Origin: Holacanthus passer
Taxonomy: Eukaryota > Chordata > Actinopteri > Pomacanthidae
Reading direction: 5' to 3'
Assembly: GCA_025331565.1 (NCBI GenBank)
Contig: JAFREQ010000096.1
Span: 124,001-188,000 of the forward strand
DNA length: 64,000 nt
Below, piece by piece: positions 27,301 through 42,406 of the stretch. The notes beneath the pieces were generated by a model. That model did not search any database. It had not been told where the DNA came from and saw only the letters and a program-made list of their open reading frames with translations. Each line of letters begins with the position of its first letter. Position 1 is the stretch's first letter. A program made the position numbers and the translations under genes.

Positions 27301-30300
27301 GTAGGAGAGCTGGATAATTTTATCTAGAGCTGTAACTCTGCAAATTCTTAATGGAATCGAGAAAATTAGTCACCAAATATTTTGATAATCAATTAATTGT
27401 TTCAGTCATTTTTCAAGCTTCCATCATTTTAAATGTGAGGATTTGCTGCTTTTCTTTGTAATTTATGATAGTAAATCAAGGTTTTGGACTGTTGGTTGGA
27501 CAAAAGAAGCAATTTGAAGACGTTACTTTAGGCTTTGAGAATTAAAAAAATGTAATTTTTTTGGGACATTTTATGTCAACAGAATCCATTATTTGTGAAA
27601 ATAATCTGCCGATTAATCTCTAATACACTTAGTTTTTGACCACTCGTGGTGCTATGGAGCATTGCATGTTAATGAGTGGGTGTCTGTTTTGTTTGTATCC
27701 CTTACTGTTACTCACATGAGCAGGAGGACGTCTGGCACTGTACACTTGAAAGCTCGTGGGCGACGCGAGACACATTCCTGACAACGCGCTAGAAATGTAT
27801 AGAGAAACGCACCAGCAAATTGCAAGGAAGAAAAAAATGACCAGCCATAATACACAAAATGTGTCTGAGTATCAAAATCTATCAAGCATTGAAAAGCTTA
27901 GGATGTCTGGTAAAATACACAGTTCTGTTTACTTCGTCTTTCACCTGATTTAATGTGACATATTGCATTTTAACCTTTCTGAAATTTGGCTTTTTCTGTT
28001 AAAGGAAAAAGAAAAATGTATTTCTCAAACTAAGGTATCAAAAAAGGTGCTGGTAATCTGCTCTCCTGTACAAGATTTAAACAAGGTTTTCTAAATTTCA
28101 ATATATTGATTGTTTTTGCAAGTGGTCTGTTGAGAAGTAATGCATTCAATGTTTGTCAGGCCTCAAAGAAGCTCGTAGTGCGTTTTGGAAAACAAAAGGA
28201 AAAGGAAACTCTCAATCTAAACATCACTGGATTTATTTGCAAACACATAAAATTACAGACAAGCAAATACTTGATGTTGCAAGAGCATTTTGTAGGCCTG
28301 CATCACAACACAAATTTAAATCAGTCAACGTAACCACCATGCACAGACCAAATGTGGATATGCAAAATTGTGAGGTTTAGTCTTGTGCTTCACATCTCAA
28401 AACTTACAATGCAATTAAATAATAATGCTGCTGTAGATTATGTTTCCAGCAGTTCCAGGTGAACTCTCCTGTGAGTTATGTTGGGTGATTTGCCTGAAGT
28501 CATTTATTGCATGTCAGATGTCAGCCCCTGTGACAGGCGACAATAAGGCATTACTTAAAACGTGCTAAGCCGCTGGAGGAAAAAGTTTGGTGAATGGGAC
28601 GTGATTGCGAGGCGCAGACGTGCTGATTAGCCTTTGACGCTCCGTGACATCTCGCTCCCTCACCTCCATTCCCCTCATTCACCGCTGCGACGAGCCTCTT
28701 TTGATTGGCATCTGAATAGTCAAATAACTCTGCACACCGTCTGAATGGCCAGTGATGAGCGGGAGCATGAGGTTCAAGTGCGCTGATTAGAAAATGTCAA
28801 GGCAAAGCGAGGCAGTTTATTTGTATGGCCCATTTCATACACTAAGGCTATTCAAAGTGCTTTACATAATGCATTTAAACGCAAGAAAGAGAAAGATGGG
28901 AATTTTGAAACGTTAAGAACAGAGACATAAGATGGTTCATGATAAGCATTCCAGGTTCAGTCAAAGCTGGTGCAGAACAGAAGTTTTCACCTGGATTTAA
29001 AGGTGGACAAAGTTGGTACAAGTCTAATATCCTTTTGTTCCAGCTCTGTGCTGTAGCTAAATGCTGCTCCTCAGTGTTTACTTGGCACACTGGAAACGTT
29101 TAGAAGCCATGTACCCGATGACCTAAGAGGCCCAGAGGGTTCACACTATATCAACAGAGATGTATTCTGAGAGATTGAGAGATTGAGAGATTTCCAGATT
29201 TATCTCAAATATCACACACATGCCAGCTTAATCATAATCCTATACCCTCTTCACATTCTAATCATCATCCATACATCCTAACCTGTGAAGATGATGTGCT
29301 TCAACACCATGTCTGCTGGACACATTTGAATATTAATTAGAAATCTTGCGTGGATTCTGAACGTGCCCGGTGTTTCAAATGAGTCGGCTGGAGCTCACCT
29401 GGAGCCAGTCATTATGTCCCTTCTGTTGTCTGCTTAATTGATTTTTATTCTTGCCTTTGTTCCAAAAAGAGCATTTATTTCTCAAGGTTACAATCAAACT
29501 GTCGAGGCCTGGAGACTCCAGACAGGTTGAGCGTTCTCGATTTGATCGTCTGAAACCAAATTGCATCATGGAAAATGGGAAATGTTGAGGATTTGAGGCC
29601 CATGAACCTGATGACATTAGACTTGCTGAAGGTTGTGGAGACCAAAAAGATGTAAATAATTATACCAGAATATTTGAGTTTTTTTCTCTTTGATATACTG
29701 CCCTCTGACATAAACTTGAAATTTGTCTTGGGAATTCATAGCTATGACTTGTAAAATAATAACTTTCAGACCAATAGATGCTTTTTCAGTGCCTTTTGTC
29801 ATCTATATTTTTCATAAAAAGCATCAAATGTCTTACAGAGATATCGAATTGGATGCAAGGAGGAGGTGTTGCTGTTACCATGTTCACATCTTTTATTTAT
29901 TATGCATCCTTTTGAACTTCAGCGATACATTTATAAATTCAAATTTCCAGTAAACATACAGTATATTGAATAAAGTTAGATTATCTCTGTGTCATACCGT
30001 TGCCTGCAGATCAGATCAGATCAGATTGGAGCGGTTGAATGTTTTGCCCGGCGGGATTCGGTCACTTGAGCTGATTTGATCATATCTCATCAGCATCGAC
30101 CTTGATTCAGTCCCCCCCTTCTCCCCCCCAATCTGAACTCCACGACAGCTCTTCACCTGATTATATTCAATTAACAGTACCCCCTACATACACACACTTA
30201 CACACACACGTCCACCAAACCTCGTTTTGATTGTAATTACGATGAGAGAACTCAAGGAAGGCTTAAGGAGAAAGAATTCTTGCTGTGCCCGTCTGCTTTT

Positions 30301-33300
30301 CATCGAACTGCACGCACGTTGAGTTTTCTCATGAAGTTGCACTTTGGAATTTTAATTCCTTCAGATGATCCATTGCTCTACCTTTTGACTTTGAATGATG
30401 GCACCTCTCCAAAGTGATTTATCAGTTCACTGAAGCAACAGAGTGGGATTCAGTTAGGATAAGGCCTGTTTCTGTTTTCTTTGCGTAGGTGTGTGTGACT
30501 TATAGAGGCTACGCCAGGTCATCACGGCCTCAGATCTCGTCCTTTGGTGCCTCTCCTTTTGTTAATCACACAGACTCTGTGTTGCCCTCTGTGTCACCAT
30601 CACACCACCCATTAGCTCCTAATGGAGTGAGACGGTCAGGCTGTAACCTGACCTGCCTGCGCCCGCTGTGGACTCTTGACACGTGCACATAATCAGTGTG
30701 GTAGAAGAAGATGAGGCGCAAAGATGTGGATGAGGTGGTCTTTGCTATGGTCTGCGCTTCAAATTGTGTGTGTGTAATTCTGTGTTGCAGCTACATACCA
30801 AAGAATTTGACATGAAATATGAGTTAGAAAAACAGTCAAATTCAAATTCAGTCTTGTTGATATTACTGTGAAGCTGCAGCTTGTGTATGTTGTCAGGATT
30901 AGCTTTAACAGTTAGCAGGGATTTTTGGCACAGCAGCCTGCAGAGGAGCTAATCACATCCAGCTAATGATCTATTATAGATCAACTTGTTTACAGCAAAT
31001 CTACTCTCTGACCCAACCGGCCTCATGCCATCTGTTTTCCTACATGACATTGCCCCCAGACTAGTGTATATATGTGTGTTTTGTCTGAGGGTGTGTGAAA
31101 GCGTGGTGTGTTTTCCCTCTGCTCACAGAGTCTCCGCTCACTCCAACTGCTAATAACTCAAATCAGCAGAAAGTCACACTCCCCAACGTGCATGTGCGCG
31201 TGCGTGCGTGTGTGTAGCAGTGTGTACTTTCGCAGCGACTAAATGCTTGCAATACTGAAACCAACTCATTTAGGTTGAGTATTTAATGATTTCTGGTGCA
31301 ATTACACAGCTGAAGCCACATCTGTGTCCATTGTTTTGCACACACACAAACACACTCGCATGCACAGACACACACACCATTATTGTTATTATTCATTTTT
31401 CCTGCCTCTCATCCTCATCACCTAACTGATTGGTCTAATGAATGGAACTCTGTGGATGGTAATGTGTCTGAATGGGCCACTCGAATCATTAGGCAGCCTA
31501 CATCTGACATGGAAGGGATGTATGGAAAGGAGGAGTGATTTTTACTCATGTAAGTAGAGTTTGGATTTGAAATGAATCTGCTATCCACTCTTAGAAAACC
31601 CAAATGATTCATCGTTTGATTAAAATGTGGTGAAAAGTAAACTGTCAAACTGGCCAAGTACCAAAAAAAGCACCTTTCAAAAACATGGATTAATGGATCA
31701 CTATATAAAACTATATAATAGAAGGGCTGCTCCCTAAACTTGTCTTGTCTTGCAGAGGTGCTCCGCGGTGCACTGGGATTTTAATACTAAACTGAAGCTT
31801 TCACATCACAGATGATGATCATCTAAGATGCCATTGAGGAGGTAAAATGTCCCAAACTGGCAAACCAGATTCGACTTGGACAATCCTGATTTGGATGCAA
31901 CTCTAGAAAATTGTGAAAAATACCAATCTCAGGGTGTCCAATCCCACGAGTATTGTTTTTTTCAATATTAAAAGCAGCCAAGACAAGAGAGTTAAGTGGC
32001 AAAGGAGGAAGCTGGAACAAGCAATAGGATTTTGGCGTGATAAATTACTGGAATAATAAATAAATGATTAGGATTGTTGTCAATTATTTCGTGATTGTAA
32101 ATTATAATTTTAATGTTTTCTACCCTTTATTTGGCTAAAGAAATGGATCACTTGCATGCAGGAAGGGCTGTGACAAAAAAATCAGTTATTGCAGGTTTAA
32201 TTCTTATTCTTATTTGAATTTTTATTTTTTGTTCATTTTTGCATTATTGATGTTTATTTTGTGGAATGTGAAGTGTCAAAGTTTTAAATTCAGGTTAGGG
32301 CTTGTATCTGTAGTCAAAGCTATGATGATGCTATAGGCCTGATGGAAAAACCAGCTACTAAAGAGGAAAGAAATGGGTATTAATTAATTTTCCAATGGAT
32401 TAATCAACAAATTGTTTCAGCGCTGCATAAGTGTCTATTTTGCACTGATTGTTAATTAGAAGCTAATATACTCCGAGTTAATGAGCTGAGTGCCCTTCAT
32501 TAAATTGCTGTTTAAGATTATACAGTCAGAGTAGTTCTACTGTACACACATTATATACTGATAGGTTTATTTCCAGTTGGATTAAAGGTAACCATGCAGT
32601 GTGAGCTCCAGCCTCCTCACCTTCATATATATGGATAGTTGGTGCTGTCAGGTGGTGTTTTGTCCTCGTGAAGCTCGCAGACACGTAATGCAGCACAAAT
32701 CCTACTTTTCCCCTCCAGGCTTTGATGTTGAGTCAATAACTATCTAATAAGGCGTGTTGGTGGGAACACATATGTTGATGGGTGTAAGAAAAAACTGCAG
32801 GTGAGGCTTTTTTTTTCTCTCTAACACACCTTCAGGCTGTGAGTGATGTTGGCTCTCCATGGCAACAGCAAGTACTGAACGTCTTTTAATGTATAGTGCA
32901 AGTATATATCAGCGAGCTCAACTGTGGCGGAAAGCAGGATGTTTACCCCTAAAGAAGTAATCTGAGCTGAAAAATATCAACAATTCAGGGAGGAATAACA
33001 CTTTTAGGTCATGGAAGCTCTCTGACCCAGAAATGGAAAAACCACAGAAATGAATTTACATCATGGCCACAGTGGAACACCAGTAAATTATTAATCTTTT
33101 AACGAATAATAATAAAGAAAAGTACAAATTTCCCCTTAAAACACCACTTCAAAGCTCTGTCCACATAAAGAGGAAGGCAAGAGGCAGAGGGAAAGAGGTA
33201 TGAAAGTCTAATGTCAAGGGAGGGCAGTTGGAGAGAGGAGGAGGAGGAGGAGGAGGAGGAGGGAGGGGGAGCCTGTGGAGGAGAGAGCCACAGGTGAGAG

Positions 33301-36300
33301 GGCGCCAGCCTCGCAGCTCTGAGTTAATCACTCCTTCTATTTCTCTGTCAGATCCCGCGAGGGAGGAGGGAGGGAGGATGGAGGAGGGGGAGTCGGAGGA
33401 GGAGGAGGGGAGGTTGGAGGGGAGCAGCTGGCCTTGCGACGGCCACAGGGAAAAGAAAGCTGATTATTAAGCTCTGGCTCTGACTTTTGAGGACCAGAGC
33501 TGGAGCATGTGTGGGATTTCGTTCTGCGCCGGTGTGTGCACGACGCACGTGGGTTCAAGTGTGTGTTTGCAGCGTGTTTATGCACATTCATGAGGAAGAG
33601 GTTGTGACTTTGTGTGCGTCAAGGGAGAGCACGTTCCTGTGCATGTTTGTGAGGGTGTGTGTGTGTCGTTGTGTCATGTCCACAGATGCGGAACAGGACC
33701 AGTGTAACCACCGCTGATGTGTTTGCACTGCGGGAATGATGAACGAGCTGGTTTGATATTTGTGTTGCCGGCCTGAGAAATATGAGGCCTGGAGCTCCCC
33801 TGTCACCCACATCCCTCGCTCCTTCGATCCCTCTTTCCCCTCATCTCTCCCTCCCTCTCTCCCTCCATCCCCCCTCCTCCTCGCTCTGGGCCTCTCGGGC
33901 ATGTGTGATTTATGAAGAGTTTACCCTCTCCCTTTATGAGTGTGCATAAATAATAATGTGACTTGTCACCGTGCATAGCCGGCACTGCAGTACCTCAGCT
34001 GGTGGCTTGTGTGCATGTGTGCGCGTGTGTGTGTTTATATGTGAGTGTACACTCTCAGTTGGCGCACACATGCTCCATCACTGTGGCTGATGCGACAGAT
34101 GTGAGTGTGTGGACTCAGAGAGAGCGAGTGAGAACTTTTTACCTTTTGGGCAGTGTGAATGAAAAAGAAGCTGCTGCTCTGCACTGATTTGTAAATGAAA
34201 GTCTACACGTCTTCATTAAACCACTTTTAACTGGCTGGTTTGCACTTTTCTCCAAATATTGTATAGAATAAGTGAGAATCACGTATACAATATTTGGCCC
34301 CACAGCTGGGTTGTAAGCTGCTTTTTCTGCTTGAAGAAATCAAACAACATCAGCCTGTATATTCATCTGTGAGCATTGACTACAGCATTTAATTCAACAT
34401 TGATAATGAATTATAATCATTGCTGACCTTGTTGTCTATGCAAGCAGCTGTTCATGCTGCTACTGCCTACATGTAAAGGAGGCAAACACCAAACACTGGC
34501 AGGCATATGCCCAGTGTACATGAAGGGTCGTGCAATGCGTTTTCAGGCGTGTTAGTCTGGATGGAGATTATTAATGATATAGTGCTAAAACGCTTGTGTG
34601 GATGAAGAACTATTTGTTTTAAAATGCTGTTTTAAATGAAAACCTGAGTGAGGATCTGTTGTCAGTAAGAACGTTTAAAATGTGTTTTTCTTTCTGTGTG
34701 AAATAAATAAATGTTTAATTTTGTGTCCAATATGTATTGAAATTGGGTTGGACAAAATATTAGAAACACCTTGCACACTCAACACAACACCGCTATAAAC
34801 TACAGCCTCAGAAATGAGTCGAATCAACGTCTTCCTTATACTCAGCTGTGTTTTCTATTTTTCCAACCACGTTTCCTCCAGTTGCTATTTTTTGCTTTGT
34901 GGAAGTAGAGTCGGATCTGGGTCATCATTTGCTAAATTTGTATGAATGCAAATGCTTAGACCGCTGCACCAACAGACTGAGGAATTTACTTTGGTGCGTT
35001 AGTGTTTAGATCAGCGTGTCAGAAGCATCAAAGAGACGTTATGTTCAATGTGGAAGCACTAGCTGCTATCTGAAACTGCTGGCATCTCTTCAAACAGGAA
35101 GAAAGAAGCATTTAGAGGTTCAAGCAGCGACGTCTCTGTATATGATTCATTATTTTGAGAGAGTCCCTTACCACAGGCTTGACAAGTTGGATGGTGCATC
35201 TGTTTGTGCGCTTCACTTCATGAGTGGGAGTCGGTGTGTGTCTCTTTACCAGTCTTTCTGGTTGCATCGCTAATCTTACGCACTGCCTGTGTGCGCAGTC
35301 ATTTGAGCGACTGTGTGTGTGTGTGTGCATGCAGGCCCAGAGCCAGGTGTGTGTGTTCCTGAGAGGTAATCCCCCACATCTGGTAGTGTGCTGTATAGTT
35401 TCAGGCTGGAATAGAAGCAGGATTAGCCCTACTCTCACCGGTAATACAACCAATTTTCTACTTGTTTAAATAACACAGGCCAAACATTCCTCTGATGGCC
35501 CCTACGGTGCCCTGGAGAACGAGTGTGTATGTGTGTTTGTGTTGGTTGAGTATACAGTTTGTGCCCTTGAACATGGATTAGTTTTCGGTACATGCTTGAG
35601 TGCAAGTAAGAATATCTTTGTGTGTGGTGTCTCGCTGCAGTCTTGCATTGTGCGATGTGTGTTGTTTGCAGGTGCACCCCTGTGCATTGTGTATTATTAA
35701 AGGATAAATCCACACTAAATCAATCCAAACACTGAACAAACAGCTGTATGTTACAGTTAAAATACTCATCATTTCACTTAACTATTGCTGGTATCAGGTT
35801 TAGATGTCAGTGTCAATCAATGACAGTCAAAGAGCAAGTGTGTCAGCTTTTTGCCAATCAATCAATCAATAGACCAGAATGCAACACAGCCAAGCACCTG
35901 ACATGACTTTCAAGGGACCACAAATGTTGCTTGTCCCTGACTGTAAAAACTTACTCCGCTGGTTATTTTAGTGGCGGATCCTGTTATGTTTAGACTCTGT
36001 GCTTAAATTTGCAAAAATATTAACACGTTTTTTCTTTTTCCACATTTACTAAGTATGTCATTACACAACATCAGTGTTTGCTTTGACGTATTCAACAAAT
36101 TCCTAACTTTAGAACTTTCTCAATATAAATCAGAAAATATATGATTAAAGAATATGTTTAAAAGCCTTTGGTGCCAACTTTCACCAGCAGCTTTTAATGC
36201 TTTTTTGACACTTTCAGTTGGTACTCAGAATTTATAGAGGTTTGATCTCCAGGACTCTAAATGACTCAATATTTCTCTAACAGTTCTACTTTGAGTTTTC

Positions 36301-37226
36301 AGTGGCCCACAGCAGCAGTACAAAAACACAATGTGTGAGCCATATGTACCATATGTAGTGGCTGACTGGCAACTTTCATAAGAATATGGGCACCTTGAAT
36401 TCCAGTTTTCAGATTTCATAATATATCAGTGCTCTTACCCCATGTTAGCTCTGTGGGTGTTATACAGAGGCATTCTGGGAAATGCAGTAAATCTTTGAGT
36501 AAAATAGAAGTTTCTCCTGGTATGAACTGAACATCACACATTGATAATACACTGTACAATGGTGTAAAAATCTTCACTTTTCTCTCACTTCTTTATACAG
36601 AAGAGTGTCACTAATTACAATTAACTGCTAGTCAATTTAAAACTGCAAATAACTGCCTTTGTGTCAGATTGATTCTCATTTCTCACATGATTCCACGGAT
36701 ATCGAGAGCTAAATTTCAGGGTGAGACACTTCACCCCTTTATACCTGTGCACTGTCAATATTCATCACGCTTTACAACCATGGAGAAACCCATTCTCTAC
36801 AAATCACGTCTGCTCTTTATTCAACAGCATCTAATTCACACACAAAGAGGAAATTTCTGTTAGCGTCTGCGAACACTCGACTTTCCAGTCTCTTCACACC
36901 TTCAGCCGCTTGAAATTCAGAGAATGGAAAAACAACACCAGATGCACAAATGCACAGCGAGGAGCCATACAATATGAAGAAAGGAGCTCCGTCAGTTGAC
37001 TGTAAACTGCGGTTTGAATGCTCGCAGCTATGGTGCCATCAGAAAAACACAAACCAAGTCAGATCGTCAGGTAGTGAAGGCCTTCATTTTCTGCAGTCAA
37101 GTCAAGACACTGAGAGTGGGAGGTTTATTCCCTGTGATTCACATTTTAGCGCTTGAAAAAGCAGATGTCTAAAATAGTCTTTGTAAACCTGTGCTTTAGT
37201 GAAGCCTCTGTGTGAGTCAGAAGCCG

Positions 37227-37269
<43 letters not shown>

Positions 37270-39868
37270 GTATATATGAGTGCCTGCGCGCGTGTGTGTG
37301 AGATGATTGGGTTACCGTACCACTGTCAGGATGCTGCGCGCTCCTTCTGAATTATGCATCTCTCGTTCAAAGAAAGAATGAAGAATAGCGTGAGAGGGAG
37401 AAAACGGAGAAGAGGGGGGCAGTCGTAAGATAAATGACAACAGCACAAAAGCAGAGCATCTCAATAGACTGGTACCACACACACACACGCACACACGCAA
37501 ACACATACACACACAGCAGTGCTAGACAGCAATGAGAGAGGAGAAGAAAAATGGGTTGATTAGTACCAGCGAATGAAATAGGGAAGTGTGTATGTTTGTT
37601 TGTGAGTCTGTGTGTATGTGTGTGTGTTGCTGATGCTTATGTAAAGGCTAGAGACTTGAGTGGTACCAGCCTGCAGTGGTGTTTGACTAAAGCAAGGTGG
37701 CACTGTTCATCCTCTAACTGTGAAAAGTGTGTGTGTCTGAGATTGGGTCCACGTATTGGCTGAACCGCTTGTGTTTTTGTGGTGTGTATTTTTAAATAAT
37801 GGCATTATAGAGTGCATGAACGTCTCTGATTGCGTATATGTGTGTGTGTGTACCCATGCTGAACATACCATTTTCTCCCCCGCATGTCCTGTACAGGACG
37901 TGCTGCATTTGGCTAATTAATTCATAGCAAGAACATCAATTATTAAAAACACTCAACTGTTCAATCTGTGAGTTGCAACATGTAAACACCGTCTACTGTT
38001 TATATCAGCTGGGATAATTTCATATCCTGGCTGTTAAAAATTAAAAAATGATAACCACTATACACAACTCTGCACCTGATTGGCTATCGGCTCTAACAGC
38101 CTGTGTGAACGCAGTCATAGTGATCATAATAATATGAAAGTGTATTGATTGCAGTAAAAAAAATTCTCTTACCCTCTTGTGACAGTGATGTCAAAGTTCA
38201 GGCTTGGCCACAGCAGAGCAGCCTGGAAGCTGGTAGGGAGCCAGTGTCCTGCACAAGGTCACTTCAGCAGGGTGGAGGTTTGCTGTGTGGCTTCATACCA
38301 CCCTGCTGCCTGGAAAGAGTCATTTGAATAATCAGAATATCTTGATTTACCACTGAGATAAAATGTACTTTTGATATGAATATGCCTGCTGCCACTACAG
38401 TATGTACAACAATGACTTGATACTGTATTTCTAGTCTTATGTCTTATCATCATAAAAAACAGTCGAGCCATAGACTAAACCGACTTTAACACTTTCGTAA
38501 GCAGCTTTTGGCAATCACTCATGCCTGTTAACCTCTTATAACAGATTTTTTTTAACATAACATTTAACATTAACACATAGCAGGAAAAGCACATTACTGA
38601 GTATGAAAGTTTATTAAGTAGTGTCAAAAAAAAATCTTAACTCAAGGTCCAATTATCAGCTTTTTACAGTGTCAGCCGCGTCTCATGTCTTCCTCAGTGG
38701 ATGGAGTTTGCTCAGTTGTAATGGACTCATCAGGGTGGTGTCCCCCTAAGAATGACTTCTGGAATATCACACTATCAACCAGGGACTACTTGTAATCCTT
38801 TTAAAAAAGTACTTTTACCTTTATTTATTATCACATTTTCATTATTATCATGACAGTTGTTTTCAATTGTCATAGAAGGAAAAGCACAATTTCCTTAACG
38901 ATGGCTCTGTTCCATGCCAGTGAGATAACATGCAACACCAATGCCCTGGAACTAGCTCACCTAATTGGAATGCAGTCAATTTTAATGTTACTTAAATGAC
39001 TGCTGTGCTATTCCTGCTATGACATGCCAAAGTATCTGCTCTGATAAAGTCTATAGAGTTTTAAAAAACAGCAAGAATGTGCATCTCTTTCAAACACATT
39101 TTGGACCCACCCCCAAAAAATTGCTTCATAGTGGTCCAAAACTCCTTTTACCTTTTAATATTGGCTGCCTTCCATTGAGGTCAACCAGTTCAGGGCTCTG
39201 GTGTAATGCCAGCTCACTGGCATGCCTTACTGGGACTCTTAATGGAAGTGAGCCATCATTAATGTTATTGATTACACCTCTGCTTTATCTGCTATGACAG
39301 GTCCAAACATCAGAACGGTTGAGCTAAAATCCATCAGCTGTTAGTACAACAACAGTAAATGAGGCTATTCCTCTGTTTGGTTTCTTGGCACCATTTCGCA
39401 CTGATGTTCATTATGGAAGAATGTGATTAATGACTTCAAATGACTCTTACAATATAGGCATGATTTTTTTCAGACTGTTTAACCTTATAGATTAAAATGT
39501 GCCTGATTTTGAATGTTTTTCTTACTTTTGCTTACAGCTAAACCTCAGGGAAATTAGTCGTTAGGATCATCCTCGATCTGAATCTCTCTCTCCCAGATCT
39601 TTGGTTAATCAAAATAAAGCCAAATGATAATGTGTTTAAGTATTACAGGATATGTGTGGGTGGGTATATGCTTGCCTCTCTATGAAATTGAGTAAATAAG
39701 TGTGTATTTGTCTGCCATAGGCCACAAATATTGCACCATTTTATAACACTGTGCCCCGGGCAGTGAGTATGGGAATCCACACAGACACAGTGTTTATCTC
39801 TCTCTCTGCTTCACGCATGGTATTGTATATGGCTTTCATGTATGTCATGATAATCGCTTTGGCTCTGC

Positions 39869-39908
<40 letters not shown>

Positions 39909-41530
39909 CTTCCCAGCTAGTCTGGTCACATTGGATACACACGCTGCGTCGTGATTTACAGACGATCATAACATGACAATATAAAGGGTTTAGCTATTTG
40001 TATTTTCCACGGGTATCAGTGTGCGTTTGCGAGTGTGCGCGTGTTTGTGTGTGTTATGTAAATGAGACAAAGGGGTCACATTATTCAGCAGTAGTTGACA
40101 TGCAGCCTCCCCAGGTCCATATCAATATCCCCCCACAGACGCAGCAGGAAAAATAAGGCGATTTGTTTCCTAGAATACTAATCACAGTCAGGAGGGACTG
40201 AGAGAAACCTGTGTGTTAAGTAAACACGCTGCGAACCATTCAAGGTGGTGTTCTTCATCCTGGGGCACAGGGTCCTCCAAAAGAGCATGTTGGTGCCGCA
40301 TTTGAAGGACTGAATTTCAAACCGCCGTGTACTTTTGAAAAATAAGCTTTTCCCAAGCTTTTCCCAGCATTTTACAATATTAATGCTTGTAGTCCCCTCG
40401 GCAAGGAACGGTTGACTGATGGCTCGAATATAATCTGTAATGAGATGTCCAAACCAGCTTCTTCAGTAGTACATTAAGCAAAGCTATTCAGTAACAACAG
40501 GGGGCAAATGTTACAATATAAAAGGGTCAGTTCGCTCAAATTACAGGAAAACTAAAGCATTTTGACTCTTTGTGATATACAGCCTTGCAGATAGTTTTAG
40601 TTTTAGTTTGTTAAGCTGTCAAACTTTACTTTTTTGTGGTAGCTGTATAAGCTGCTTCAGATTCAAACTCTAGCTTGCCAGAAGATGAGTGTCTGACACT
40701 CTTTTTTGGACCCATGTCAGCACCCATCAGCTGTCAGCTTGCTAGTCTGCGTGGATCTGGGTCAACTCAACAATTAATTATAGTTTAATTCTACATTTAG
40801 AGAATCAATTTTGTTCAGTAAGTTGTTTTTTTATATTGATCAGATATTTGAGTAGGAAGATTTTGGGCTTTCAGTGAGAGTACTACCTGTTCTAGTGACT
40901 TGATTGGATGTCTCCCTGATTGAATATCATTAACCTAAGGGTTATGGGTTACAAATCATGTGATCAGTCTCATCAAGCTGAAATGCGGCGCCCCAAAAGG
41001 TCCCTTTTCCCATACCTTAGCTTGTTCCAAACAAAGCAATACATGATTCATTTTGTTGATACTTTGTGTTTGATTGAGCGATGAGTGCAAGCAGCAGGGC
41101 GGCCTTCATCAGCATTGCTCCCTGCCTGTGTCAGCCATAAAAAATAAACTCCCGAAAAGCAAATCATCATCACCCCTCCGCACATTAAGAGAAGTTGTTG
41201 TTGTTGAAAACGTATAAATCGTTTTTGAGAGTAGCTCGTTGCTGTGTCTCCGTACGCGCTCACCGGCGTGTGTGCGCGCACATCACATTACGCTCCGAGA
41301 CTTCTGCTTTGATTGATGCTGTCAGCGAGTTTGGAGAAAAGAGATGGAGGCTTGGGAGGGAGGAAGATAAGGAGAGAAAGAGGAAAGCAGATAAAGAAGA
41401 GAGAAAGAGCTCAAGAAGCATCCATCAAGCGGCGCAATCAGATTGTTTTCCTGGCGTTGGGTCTTTTCTTCTTCTCTGCATCTGCCAGCTCCTCAATTCC
41501 TCATCTTTTCTTTCGCTCACACTCTCTAAA

Positions 41531-41563
<33 letters not shown>

Positions 41564-41930
41564 CAGTAGACGAATCTCCTTTGCATGGCGTCGGCCAGGT
41601 GTCATGAGGATATTGAATCACGGGAGGTTGAGGTGAGAGGCGGCGTCACAGCGTGATGGATGATGCATATTTTGCCGCCGCCTCCGTGCTTATTGTTTAC
41701 ACACACATAAACCCTCACACACATACACACACAGAGCCTCTGTGCTCCTTTGTTGTTAATTGACGTCCTCCACTCGTCTGTTGTTTTATTTCCATCCCTC
41801 GTTCCATTGCGGTTATTGCTTTTCATTAAGTGGTCATTTCCTTCGCCTGCACCGTCTAATGAGAGCGTCACGCCGCCACGCACCCATTTATCAAACCACG
41901 TAGCCGCGATGGCACGGTCCCGCACTCAAC

Positions 41931-41967
<37 letters not shown>

Positions 41968-42346
41968 CCCATCGCTCTATCTGCCATCATGTCCCTGTCT
42001 CAATTAGGATTGTTTGTCGTTCCTCTGCCCTCCATCCCCTGTTCATTTGGCCGCCCCCGTCTCTTCCCTGCGTCTCATTGTAGCAGCCGTGTCATTGTGT
42101 TTGACAGCTTCTCATTCTCGTGTCAGATCTCATTTGACTGCTAATTTCATACATACACACCTCGCCTCGCCCCTGTGTGTTTAACTCCTCTGAACTGGCC
42201 TCTGCAGGATCGTTGGTCAGATTTTTTCCCCCCCTTTTGTCCAAAGAAGAAGAAAGTTGTGTTGCTGAAGTGGCATCTGCCGGCGTGTTATGCACTGTAA
42301 GAGGTTTGAGAGCGAATGAGCTGTGAATCCAGCTCTATTTGCTTGC

Positions 42347-42406
<60 letters not shown>

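Noticed and set aside
33149..33591. Glycine-, glutamate- and proline-rich frames on both strands
   Set aside because: These arise from the GGA/purine repeat and its complement.
38145..38330. Possible SINE remnant with CACAAGGTCACTTCAGCAGG
   Set aside because: Only a few words resemble fish SINE tails; too weak to annotate.
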